Of a DNA stretch of 64,000 nt, positions 12,214-24,213 are shown piece after piece (within the stretch, counting starts at the first letter, position 1; each line of letters opens with the position of its first letter). The DNA lies in the NCBI GenBank assembly GCA_021464245.1, contig JADCRB010000158.1, forward strand, positions 62,001 to 126,000, given 5' to 3'. Position numbers and translations under genes: made by a program. The stretch is from Carallia brachiata (lineage: Eukaryota > Streptophyta > Magnoliopsida > Malpighiales > Rhizophoraceae). The notes beneath the pieces are model-generated. The model had not been told where the DNA came from, ran no database searches, and worked only from the letters and a program-made list of their open reading frames with translations.

Positions 12214-13944
12214 CAATGCGAGTGTTATGAAGCGGAAGAAAGAAATAAAAATCTGGGAATCATGCCTACTGGAAATCTAAGGTAGGTCTCTCAAGGAATT
12301 GAAGGTGAAGCATGTCAGGAAATGTCACTGCAATTTGCAAGACTTTGTGACCGATAAAATCTTATAAGTATATAAAACTGACTGTAGTAATAAAATCTTA
12401 ATAAATATTTTAGATGGTGAACTCAATAAAACTAAGAATTAATTGTAATTCAAGTTATTTAACAAAAAGTTAATGTTTGATAAAATTATTAAAAGTAAAA
12501 TTATTAAATTAAATTAAATAATTTAACTAATTAAAATTAGAGGTAACGTAAATCAAAGTTTAATACAAGATAGGAGGTCCTAGTACTAAGAGTTTTCACC
12601 TAAAATGAGTTGAATTATATGAATTTTATGACATTAATAATTTGAATGTTAATTCTTTTTGTTTAGTTAGTATATTTTGTGAAACAACTTTAACCGTATG
12701 TAATTTATTTGTAATATTATCTCCAATTCATACAAAAGTAGATCAAACCTGTTAAGAATAGAGAATTTCTAATGATATTATATAAACTTATCTCATGTCT
12801 GATTGAAAGTTCACATGTTTATCTATTTAATGCACAATTGTGTCTCATCTGTTGATATTAACATAAATCCCATAACTACTTTTATGATGACTAGTCCCGG
12901 AAGTATAATTAAGATGAAAATAGATAAATTTAATCAAATTCTCAACATATAATTGCAATAAACTCAAAATAACATCTAAATATTCACAAAAATCAAATAA
13001 TTCAATCCTAAACTAGATTACATCTCTTTCGCACTAATTTAGAATTTTAGCCATCATGCTAAAAATCAAAGATAAATTAAGATTAAATATTATAGAGTTC
13101 AGAAGAAAAAGAAAGAAAAGGAAAGGAATTGAAAAACTCGTGTCCGACGTTGTTGCGCTCTTATACTCTTCGCACTTTGTCTGTTCATTGTCTAGCATTA
13201 AAAAAAATAACCTCTAAAAGATTCCTTTTTTATCTTTTGACCATATTGGCCTTAAATAAATTAGAAGACCTAACAATTCGAATTGGAATAAGAAAATAAA
13301 TTTAAAATTATGGACAGTTTTGACCCGTACTTTCAGACTAAATTTTGATCATTTTTTAGGTAGAATTTAAATTTGGTCAATACACGAAAATGTTAGAAAT
13401 AATAAGTAAAAGAAACAAAAAATGAATGCAAATAGAAATAAATAAAGGATATAAAACAGTATTTGAAGCGTGCAAGACACTATCCTTAAGGATAGTTTCG
13501 CCCTTACTCTCAAATCGAAACAGTACACCAGGTCGCAGCGACTACCCTCCTAAGATATAACAGACTTTCCTATTAATGTGCATTTCAGATAATGAGGTGA
13601 TAGAACAACTCTAATCTTAATTAATCTAGCAAATTTCAGTAAAAGAAATGTGTACAAGAATAATATGTAAACTGATGATTTTTTGGAGAAGAAGAAGATG
13701 ATCTTTTATACTAGTTTTACCTTTATAGTTTATAAAAATAAATTATGGCTATAAAAGTGAATAATGAGTAGAATAATGGTATTAATGGAACAATTATTTT
13801 GATCAAAAAAATTTTGAATAGTTTCAAAAATATTGGGCTCGGGGTGAACCGGTCTGCTCATATTGGGTTTAAAACTGGGTTACACGAGACTCCCTTATGA
13901 GTCTTTTGTTTTGTAAAATATAAGAAATATGTTGATTTATAAAC
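12214..13944. other. Spacer with probable old retroelement debris
   Basis: No gene recognised. The part from 13440 to 13940 contains the direct neighbours CTATCCTTAAGGATAG (an imperfect palindrome) and non-repetitive DNA that resembles plant LTR sequence, but no paired LTR, primer site or coding remnant can be seen. Confidence 0.3.
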
Positions 13945-14105
13945 AAGTGGTATTTAGTATTTTTCTTCCATATGGAATTTTAGTCTTCTTATCTCTCTTA
14001 CCAAATAGTACTTGACTTCTCTTTCTCATGTGAAATTCAAGTCTCCTTATATATTCTCTTAGTAAGTAGTACTTAATTTCTCTTTCTCATGTGGGATTCA
14101 AGTTT
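13945..14105. repeat. Three diverged tandem copies of a ~60 bp unit
   Basis: The motif TAGTACTTGACTTCTC followed by CATGTGAAATTCAAGTCT recurs three times: about 13953 (most diverged), 14008 and 14068. Spacing is about 60 bp. It could be an internal array of an old LTR; no partner is seen. Confidence 0.55.
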
Positions 14106-17100
14106 TTAAAAATATCTTCTTATTCTTCCAACAGAAAATTGTAGCCATATCTTTTAATTTCGATTCAACTCAAAAATCATCTAATTTCAACTTGTGTTGA
14201 AGAAGTGATGACTAAAAAGTATAACAGTGTAATGAATTGAAAAATCTGTCTGAATAGAACTAAACTGATGCTCGATTATTTTTTTTTGGATCTATTTGAT
14301 TTACAAAATATAAAATTATAAATAAATATAAAATCTATCAATAAATAATATTTAAATAAATAAATATTAAATTAAATCTAAAATTACCCATAATAATTAT
14401 ACCAATATTAAACCAATCACTTTGGTTGTTTGTAATGGATCCAAAGCCTGGGACTTTGTATGGAGGAAGTGAAGCAGATTCGACATGTAGTGATCAGAAG
14501 TTCTGTTACACAGAATAAAAATAAAAATATTATCCTTAAACAGTTTCATTCCGTAGTTCACACCTACAATGAAATGGTGCTCATAATGAAAATACTTAAA
14601 AGTTCCAACTCACATCATAAATTAGCGAATGCTTTGAATCTTGTGGTTCAGAAATGATTCTTACTAAGGGCTATATAATAAAATGGACTCCTGAAGTTGC
14701 ACTGTATGAAATTCTTGTAGACCCCCTTTCTGGGTCTTGATTAATGGAAAATTTAAGTGTAATAATTTCAAAGGGAGTCTCTTTTCCATTCACGTGAGAG
14801 TTAGCCAGAAAGGAGAAAGAAAATCGAAATCCTTGCGAAATATCCCAGGCAAGTAAAAACAATGTGGCGAATGCTAAATTCTCGTACTAACAAAGGAAGG
14901 TGATGGGCGAATAGGCGAGGGAATTGAGGGGGAATTGTACCTACATTTCACATTAGGGAAAAAAAAATAGATTCACAAAAATAATTTTAAAGTAGTAATA
15001 AAATAAAATAAATTATTAAATAATTAAATTCATAAAGAAGATAAATAAATTATTAAATAAAATTAAATAAAAGTATACTATTTATTATTTATTAAATGTA
15101 ATTATGCAGTTTAACTCGTCAGATTATTGGAGGAGGAATGTGGCCGTTCTGAGCGATGTAAAGCCTTTTGCCTGCTGGCTAGGGGCTAGCGTTAGACCCT
15201 CCACAACCATTTGCCGCCGCCACATAGAAATCCGCCAAACCTGGCAAAAGCCCATCTTCTTTGTCGTCTCCCATGTTCCCGGACCGTACCTACACCTGAC
15301 TTTTTCATTTTAAATAATAATAAATAGATACATTATTTAATTAATAATATTTGATAATTTATTTTTTAAAAATTTTAAATTTTTTATAATTTATATTATT
15401 TTATTATTATATAAATATTATTATTTAATATATATCTTATAAAAATTTGGTTTACCTCTATTCCAATCCCCACCTAAGCAGGAGGCCCACCATATTCAGT
15501 CACATTCACATTCTTTTTCTCTTTCTGTTGTTTTTTTTTTTTCTAAGGTTAATAAAAATTTAAGTGGGAAAAGGATGTCTTAGTAGAAAATTAGGAAAAA
15601 TTTCAAGTCTTAAAAATAATTTATATTAAACTTACATTTCACTCATTAAAAATAATTATTAATAAAACTCAAAATCTAAACTTTTTCAGTAGAAGACAAA
15701 TTTTATCAATTGAGTCAATGTTCATCGGCTCTTTCTCTCTTTCCGTCGAGTCGTTTTTACTCTCCTTTTATTCTCTTTTGGGCCCCCTTTTTTTTTTTTT
15801 TTAACTCCCTCTTTTGGGTCCGTTTTCTGGGGACTGGAGACGTGCGGGTTCAGTTGGGTTGGGTTTGCGGTCCTGTTTCTATGTCCAGTTTAGTGTCCGC
15901 TTTTGTAAAAGGAAACTCCTGTGTTGCTTCTTTAGTTTTATCTTCGTATATGAAGCGCACCAAACAAGACGTGAGATAGGAAGGTTTATTGCGATTCATT
16001 TGTTTCCTTCTGCTTCCTGTTTTATCTTCTTTAAGAATAAGAATTTGTTGCCTTTTCCGGAGGTGGGTATCTTGCGTTCAGAGTGTGCAAGCGATTTTAA
16101 ATTGAATTTGGTCTGAAAAATAAAGCAGGCAACTAACGCAACCAGCGTCAAGTGCTTCGCATCCTTTTGTGTTTGTATTTTTATGAGATCCGTTTTTCAT
16201 TTTTAGGATATGAAATGAACAGACACACACAACATGCTACTGCATACTGTGGAATTGAGAAAGTTATGCAAAATTTTCCTACCCGCTACTGTAACATTTA
16301 TATATCTTACAAAATACTAAATCATCCTTGGAAATGGGAAAAACTAAAAATTAGGCAAAAAAAAAAAAAAAGAGGCAAGAAGTAGAAAAAATAATATGAA
16401 CATAGTTATAAAGCTCTAAACTAATTGTTTTGGAATAATCATTTGGGCGTTGGTACGGCCCTCAGGTGGGAGCCGAATTTTGTAGCTTGAGATAAATAAC
16501 AAATACAATCACTTCCTAATAAAGTGTAACCACATTTATAAAATATAAAACAAAAAAATTTAAATTTAAATTTAAAACTTAAAATTAGATAGATGTTATT
16601 TTATAATTTAAAGTGTAGATATCATATAATATGTGTTAAAATTTTTTTTTTCTAAATATAACAATTCTTTCTTAAAACAACAAAACTGTTATATTTTAAA
16701 GCATGAGTTTTGGCTCCCCGTTCAACCCATTCAGCTCCCAAGTTCGGTCCGAACCTTTTCCGTAATGATTTATGGCACAAAATCCACTTATCGACTTTTT
16801 CCGACTTACGTGGATTTTCTTTGTTTCTCTTTTTTAATAACCAAAAAAAAAAAAAAAAGATTGAAAGGATAAATGTAGTTGGCTTGAGATTTTGGCCAAC
16901 CGCTGGCCGATTTTCTAGACCAAAAAAAAAAAAGAAAAATTTTGTTTTTCAAAATTATTAGGTATGTTTAAGGTAACACTACATACTAATTAGAATTTAT
17001 GCTTTCTGGTAAAAATTTAGTTTTTTTTTTCAAAAAAAGGGGGACCCAAATCAAAAACCACATAAGAATAACAAACACCAATTAAAAGAGAACCATGTAG

Positions 17101-18453
17101 AAAAATGGGGAGAAATCGGTAAGTGCAATTCCTGCCATACTACAATTATCCATTGTTTGGTGGGTTCCTTGTGGCGTTGCTATCAAAAGACAATAAGTCT
17201 AACTGAATCCTTAAGCGACGATGATTTTTTAACCTTCTGGTTGTGGTTATGTAATTGCGACCAAGGATTTTCGATTGAAAATAACCGGCAGTTATTCTAA
17301 ATGTCCAGCCCAGCCCCCAGTGTCCAAAGCCCGAGCCCATTTTTTTGAAACCTCGGGCAGATGTCCCTGTCAAACGGGGAAGCCCACCAGCCCAGCGGTG
17401 TCCAATCTCTCGTGTCACATGGATGTGGGTTACGGATTTTAAAAGTATTACGAACGTGAGTTCGAAACTCCGAACCTTACTCTCAATACCTCTTGTTTTA
17501 CTGTTGTGTCAGTAGCCCTTTTTGTTTAAAAAAAAGAAAAAAAATTTCTGGCTCTCATAATAGTCTGTCTTATGTAAGTTCTACTGCTTAATATGACATG
17601 GCTTTTATCAACCTCAATTAATTAATAAAACATGTAGTATAACTTCTAGTACCTTTAATATTATGAATTTATTGTGGTGTTTTTGGCTTTATTATGTTGT
17701 ATACTGGCGTTGTAACCAAAAAAAAAAAAAAATCTCAATTTCATCATTAATTACTAACTGCTATTGACTAAATGAACAACTCTAAAGTAAAGGATGGATA
17801 ATAATTCTTGGACTAAGACATTTTATTTTTTAATAGATTGGAAGATACTTCAAATTTATTGCATACATTCATGCATTTTTTTTTTTTTTGGCTTCCGAGG
17901 TTTTTTTATTTTTGAGCAAGGACTTTACAAATTAAATTGAAGATGTGTCAAATTAAAAGTCTTTTTAAATTAAATTAAAAATTAAAAAAAAAAATCAGAA
18001 AAGAAGATGTAACAAATGAACAAAATGATACTTCTGGCAAAGAGAAACCATCTTTTCGGTACGATTCAATGATGCTCTTCCGGGAAGATGCTTCGAGAAT
18101 TCTGGGATATTTTTCCGACGATATTTATGAAGAACTTTCCTGGAACTCGCATGGAAAGCTACTCGTAATATACAATTCAATCCTTCCTGAAATTGGGCCG
18201 CGCGCAGTATTTGTATTTCTCGATTTTCGATTCCAAAGTAATCAGACTCAGCAGGTAAACGTTAAACAAACCAAGAAGAGTGCGTGGGTACAGCTGGGTC
18301 CCCCAGTAGCCGTCGTCACTAGAAGCAATTAGATTTGCCAAAGAACAAAAGAATGGCAAGACTTCTTCGGTCTTCTGGGGAAGACTTCCAAGTCAAATAG
18401 AAATAGTGAATCAAACGATCAAACTTATTAGTATTTTTCTAATTCTCTGCTAT

Positions 18454-18495
<42 letters not shown>

Positions 18496-20090
18496 TTTGT
18501 GGAAACCATATAAAGAAAAAAAATAAACTAACGAAAATTAAAAGAGAAGGTAAACAACGCGGAGTTGCGTTTGAATCGGCGACTTGGAAATTTGCTCAGT
18601 TTTTTCTCTTTTAATTTGGGGTCTATCTGTAACTGTAATCAAGTCTTTGTGGGAATTTGAAGACACTGACATCGACCCGCCACCTATTATTTACTTTATT
18701 AACTAGAGAAAGAATTGTATTTGTAGGATCATAATTTGGCGGTGCACAATACCGAAAAAGAAATTTATATTAATCAATTCCTACTTTGCGCTCTCTACAG
18801 CACATTCTCAAATCATGGACCATGTATACAGTCATGAGATTAAGGATATAAACAAAGGATGCACTACGTAGCCAGAAAAAACATCAACGATAACCATTAT
18901 GTTAGGTACAATTTACTACCACCATTTTGTTAACAAGAAAAAAAAAAAGAAAGAAAAACATCAAGAATTATAGCTTAAGATGGACAGATAAATTACTTGA
19001 TACGTAAAGAAACTAAGTCAGTTTTATGCTCTCATTAATAGTGTTAATATTGGCGAGTAAAAATAAAATAAAAGGAAAACAAATGGACAATGAAATTCCT
19101 AAGAGTTATTTGTACTGTCAACTTTTCTCCAAGTCCCTGAACATGGGAATGGTTGTGGGAGAAACTAAATTAATAGGCCTGGAGGTTGGGAAAAATTAAG
19201 TAGCGAAGTAGTGAATAAGTTTCAACCTGTCTGGTGATGGGATAGAAGGTCTCTCGTGTCTCCGCTTGTGATTCCATTCATTTATTGTCAGAGTTTTAAC
19301 TTCCCTTTTTGTTTCACCTGAAGTGATTTGAATTATGTTGCTCACCCAATCCCACCTTTGTTATATACAGATAACTTTGGTTTTGGGATTTCTTAAAGCA
19401 CAGACAGCAGCAATCGCAATCCGCAAATTTTCAAACATTACATTCAAGGCACGAAACTTACCTCAATTTTCCTTTTAGGACCGCTGAATTCCGAATAGCA
19501 GGCAGTGAAACACTTAGTCTGACTAATTCAGACAGGTTTATTACCATTGGATTGCAAGATCAAAAAGGCAAAACCAATATTAAGGTTTGAAACATTGGAA
19601 AGTGTAGTGGGCAAATGCATAGCCCATTCTCATTTTGTTCAAAAAAAAAAAAAAAAAAAAAACAAACTCCTGCGGTAGAATAAAAAAATTATAATAAGAG
19701 AATATTTGTGTTGATATTTTGTTTGAATGTAATTATATTTAAAAAAATTTAAAATATAATTATATTCAAATAAAATTTAAGCGTAAATCTCTCTAATGTT
19801 ATATCGGTGCTCGGTTGAATAATAGTCATGGGCATGCAATTTCCAAGTAAAAGTCCAGAATCAACAGAAAAAGACAAAGAAAAAAGGGTGGCAAGAAAGA
19901 CCTGTCAGAGTCACCAGAGTCTCCGGTGACTTTTTTCGGTGAGAAACCGTGTGGGTTCCACCATTTGGAAGATATCCCAGCTCCACGTCCACATATAAAT
20001 CAAGTTTCAGGGACCTCCCTGCTCCCACCATCTCTTCGGTGACTGGGTCTTCCTTGTTAATGTGCCTGTTTTTTCCCTATCAATCAACCA
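14106..20090. other. Intergenic spacer, no gene recognised
   Basis: Long AT-rich spacer between LOG and NAC. It includes A-rich tails at 16847-16858, 16922-16933 and 17719-17733 that could mark 3' ends of old retroposons, and an ATA trinucleotide run at about 18457-18493. Open frames at 15710-16116 and 17146-17418 lack any recognised domain and have no plausible splice partners. Confidence 0.45.
18457..18493. repeat. (ATA)n microsatellite
   Basis: About twelve uninterrupted ATA/TAA trinucleotides. A simple-sequence repeat, likely length-polymorphic. Confidence 0.95.
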
Positions 20091-20097
20091 ACATATC

Positions 20098-20104
20098 TAT
20101 ATAT
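20098..20104 (+). promoter_or_regulatory. TATA box of the NAC gene
   Basis: TATATAT within ATCTATATATCCCCC lies 144 bp before the NAC ATG. This fits a transcription start about 110 nt before the codon. Confidence 0.55.
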
Positions 20105-20247
20105 CCCCCTAGCAAAGTGTGCCTCAGTGCATGAGCAACATTTTTATTTAATCTTTTTTTTTTCTTTTTGAAATAAACTGAAAACGAGCAGCAGCACTAA
20201 ATACACTAGCCAGTTAGTGACAGCAGCATTGGCTTGCATATACAACC

Positions 20248-21666
20248 ATGGACGAGACAACACCGGAGCTTGATCTTCCAGGATTTCGATTCCATCCAAC
20301 GGAAGAGGAGCTTCTTGATTTTTACCTCAGAAACATGATTTTTGGCAAAAGATTGCGTTTTGACATTATTGGGTATCTGAATATCTATCGTCACGATCCC
20401 TGGGAGCTGCCTGGTAATTAGAAATGCTTGCCATTGCCTCTGGACTTTCTTCATTTAATTTTATGAGCTCAGCTCTATATGTTTTCAATCATACGTTAGG
20501 TAAGCCCAAGTATGTTAATTGATGTAAAAAAATGATGTGGTGTGCGTACAGGATTGGCGAAGATTGGGGAAAGGGAGTGGTATTTCTTTGTGCCTAGGGA
20601 CAGGAAGCATGGAAGTGGAGGGAGGCCTAACAGGACCACTGAGCATGGATTTTGGAAAGCCACAGGCTCTGACCGGAAAATCGTGAGCTTATCCGAGCCC
20701 AAGAGGATTATTGGATTGCGAAAGACTCTTGTTTTCTACAAGGGAAGAGCACCAAGAGGCAGCAAGACTGATTGGGTCATGAACGAATATCGCCTCCCCG
20801 ATTCATCCCCCTTACCTAAGGTACGTACTCTATTTTTTGGTCTCTATTTTTGAAAGTCTCTCCCAATATTCTGGCTCGCTGGCAACCACCGGTTTGAATA
20901 TTATATATGCAGTTCAGAAGCAGGATATATCAGAGATTTCATCTCCTGTTCTCTTGTCATGATCCATTAAAGAGATACAAAAAAGTATCAGAAAAAAAAT
21001 TAAAAAATCCAAAAGAACTGGCTTACAATGATTTCAGCAGCTATGACCAGTACTTTTGGCAAAAGATAGCCCGCTAATTAAATTCCAAAGGAAATATGTA
21101 CACAATCATGCCTATAATGTCCTTTGTTTGAAGATGTGGATCATGTCAGTTTCCCACAAGTCAGTAATTCATATTATTGGGAAGAATTAATTATGAATAT
21201 AAGGAAGCACCGACCTTTCGATCTGATTGATGATCAAAATTAAATGCAGGACATGGTTTTGTGTAAGATATACAGAAAGGCGACTTCCTTGAAAGTGCTG
21301 GAGCAAAGGGCTGCAATGGAAGAAGAAATGAAGGCGATCTATGCATCTCCATCATCATCATCCCCATTATCCTCAATGGACGCCATTTCATTTTGCTGTG
21401 AGCAAGAAGAGCCCGTGGCTTCCACGCCTCTGCACCAAATGGTTTTGAAGACAGAAGTAGAAGAGGGGACAATGGCAAAATGTGATCAGAGAATTGAGAA
21501 GCCAAAGGAGAGTGAAGGGTCCATTCTGAAATTACCAATTGGAAAGGAGAAACTGCCGGAGCTCCAAGTACCTAAAGTAGCGATGGACAACTGGAACCAG
21601 GACCTCCTGTGGTTAAGCAGCCCATGGCTTCAAAATTTGACCCCAATTGCTAGTTGGTTATCATGA
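20248..21666 (+). CDS. NAC domain transcription factor (NAC094/NAC022-like)
   Basis: Plant-specific DNA-binding regulator expected in the nucleus. Three exons, all with GT-AG borders and matching phases: 20248-20413, 20552-20820 and 21250-21666, giving 283 aa. The NAC domain fills residues about 9-160 in the usual order: subdomain [20 protein letters not shown] ([12 protein letters not shown]), C ([20 protein letters not shown] followed by the FWKATGSDR core), D ([15 protein letters not shown], then [11 protein letters not shown]) and E (CKIYRKA). The intron positions after subdomains B and D are the family's standard ones. The start was chosen because [13 protein letters not shown] gives the usual short lead before subdomain A. 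The C-terminal part (about residues 161-283) is Ser/Glu-rich and ends with a Trp-rich stretch, typical of a NAC activation region. No lesion is seen. Assignment to the NAC094/NAC022 branch rests on memory of subdomain C-D wording and is less certain than the family. Confidence 0.93.
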
Positions 21667-21974
21667 GAAAATTTGGATTCTGTAGATAGCTTTGTTTCTT
21701 CAGAACCTTAATTAATTAAGTAGCAAGAAGGGTCACCCTCCCCCGGCAAGGATGCTGTAGCTGAGTGCTTAAAAAGAGAGTGGCGAGTGGTATTACCTGT
21801 GAATTTGTGTTTAAAATGTGTGAATGCATTTGGCTTATGCTAATACTATTTAAGAACTCTACTCTTTTTTTCTTTTCCCCCAGCTTTTAGTCCTGTTAGG
21901 GTATGATGCAAATGCAACAATGCAAGGAGTTTTTAGCTTTTTTTTTTTTTTGCCTAAAAAAAGCTATATGAATG

Positions 21975-22440
21975 CTAATTATGATTATAAAAATTATAGT
22001 TTGGCTGAGAACCATGATTATAATTTTTTTTAATGCAATTAGGATTCCTATTGAGTATAGGTTTTCTTAATTGAGTATAAAAATTCTAATTGGATTAGGA
22101 ATCATGATTAGAAATTGTTTTCCTATGGAATTAGGATTCCAACTGAATATAGGTTTTCTTAATTGAGCATAAAATTTTAATTGGGTTAGTAATCATGATT
22201 AGAAATTTTTTTCTCTTATGCAATTAGGATTCCTATTGAATATAGGTTTTCTTAATTGAGTATAAAAATTCTAATTGGGCCAGGAATCATGATTAAAATT
22301 TTTTTTCTTATGCAATTAAGATTCCCCATTGAATATAAGTTTTTTTAATTGAGTATAAAAATTCTAATTGGGTTACGAGTTGTGATTACAAATTTTTTGC
22401 TTATGCAATTAAGATTTCTATTGTGTATAGGACTCCTTTT
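21975..22440. repeat. Tandem array, ~92-93 bp unit, about five copies
   Basis: The phrase ATGCAATTAGGATTCCTATT and its variants starts at 22033, 22125, 22218, 22310 and 22403, so the period is 92-93 bp. Each unit also holds TAATTGAGTATAAAAATTCT and AATCATGATTA. A partial copy precedes the first. Copies differ by several substitutions. It lies about 300 bp after the NAC stop codon. Confidence 0.9.
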
Positions 22441-24213
22441 TTGTTTTTGGTATTTCAGTTGAACAAGGCAGGTCTCCTTCCAAAATGTTCGTATAACGCA
22501 AACGGCCTCAACGTCCCAGGTAGAACATTAGAGGTTGGGGCCATCCGTTAAGATGGGTTTTGGACTCGGGAACCATCAATGGCTTAATTATAGGAAAGCA
22601 AAAATGAATCATATTATACCTCATGCGATGCAACCCTTTCATTTGAGTTCAGCCCAAGCATTTCACTGTGACCTAGCATATGCGATATTGTGCGACGGTC
22701 GCTCCTGACCGAGGTTGATTTGGGCCGAGTTCAATAGCTAGTCCAGGCCCATCAAAATGTGAGTGCAAGTAGTACCTGAATTGGGTATGCCCTAGGCTCT
22801 CTCTGAAGCCCAATTTGTAACACGTTTTATTGAAGTTAACTCAACGAATGGGCCCAATATTAAGCGACAAAAATCATCTTTACAATAAGGTCAATGGGTC
22901 ATTGATTTCCGCTTGTTTGTGCCCATGCAGTCAATTGCTTACTACAAACAAAAATAAGCCCCAGGATCAAAACAAAGAAAGCCCAGTCCAATCAAAAAAA
23001 GAAAAAACAAAAATAAGTCTAGAACCTTTACTGTTTTACTTGTTCGAAGGATTGAATTTTAGCCGAGTAAAAAGAAAAAGAAGAAACTGTGCCTTGATCA
23101 ATTTGATTGACGTAACTAGGAAAAGGAAAGATGAAATAAATGTACAAGAAGATTATGTTGATAAGGGCCTGTGCAGAATAGAGAGAATGAATAATATTCG
23201 ATTATTGGGCCTAATCTTTGCTGGTGATTTGCTTGGACGAACATTGAGTAGGGATTTGCAACCATAATGAACAATATTATACATCGCAAATTGGCAAGAT
23301 ACAGGGGGAAAAGAAAAAGAGAAGCTTCTCTCCCCTTTTTTTTTCCTTTTCAAAGTCTAATGACAATCCGAAACCTAGAAAATAGATTCCAAATTTTTGT
23401 CCGCCGAGGGAGGGAATGAGAAACTTTATATTACGTGCATGTCAAAACGATTTGTCAGAGTGTAGGTGGACCGTTGTTTTAATTTCCGGGGTACGATTGT
23501 CGGCTACAATTAATCAAAGCAGGATATGCTCTTCAATATGTTCATTAGAGTTTTGATAATAAGTAATTTTTTAAATAGACATAGTTGAGTAAATTTTTCA
23601 AATAGAAATTACTTTGAGTCCAATTCATATATACTATGAACAATATATCCCCAACTGCATCTGTTTTTTTATGTTTAAAAAAAAAAAAAATGCTTTAGAG
23701 GAAAAGTAGAAACCTGCTTGGCCAGTAGAGCGTTGAAAAAAAGGACGTCCTAGGAGGCTTCCACCTTGGCAGTCTTACTATTCTACAAGTCTCGCTTTTA
23801 AGTTGTGACTAAAGACTTTGAATTTTGGATCAAATGACCGTCCGCGATGAGCTGTTATGTTGTCTACATGAGAGTATTTGTCACGTTAACGAATTGGTCT
23901 AAAATATATGTGCACATGAATTGCCAATCAAATTACGTAGATGGGGAGGTCACCAGCGTCTATTACTTTATGACTGTTTGCAAATACTTGTCCTTCCATA
24001 ATAATTAATAGATAACATATGCAATTATCAGATCAGAGGAAATTGAAGGGGAAAAAACAGGAAAAAAAAGAGAGAAGAAAATTACAGGACTATTAACCAA
24101 AGGGCGTAGATCTTTTATTATTCATTTTATTCGTTCATATAACATTACATATATTAGGGCTTCATAACAAAGGCTCATGCAACGTAGAATACATTTATAT
24201 TAATAATTTAATC
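22441..24213. other. Spacer; 3' flank of chitinase A, left part of duplication unit A
   Basis: No gene recognised. From about 22943 rightward the DNA aligns with 44615 onward, which defines the left edge of the segmental duplication. The 145-codon open frame at 22830-23267 overlaps this repeated stretch, is broken in copy B, and has no domain. Confidence 0.55.

Noticed and set aside
15710..16116. Overlapping open frames of 89 and 100 codons
   Set aside because: Two frames of similar length in pyrimidine-rich DNA, no domain and no splice partner.
17400..17545. Possible tRNA-derived SINE: GTTCGAAAC (B-box-like) at about 17460 with an A-rich end
   Set aside because: No matching A box, no target duplication and no second copy could be found, so the match may be chance.
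21975..22440. CRISPR-like regular repeats
   Set aside because: The units are contiguous and diverged with no spacers, and the DNA is clearly from a plant nucleus.
22830..23267. 145-codon open frame
   Set aside because: It overlaps the duplicated spacer, its counterpart in unit B is not open, it has no recognisable domain, and it contains low-complexity Lys-rich runs.
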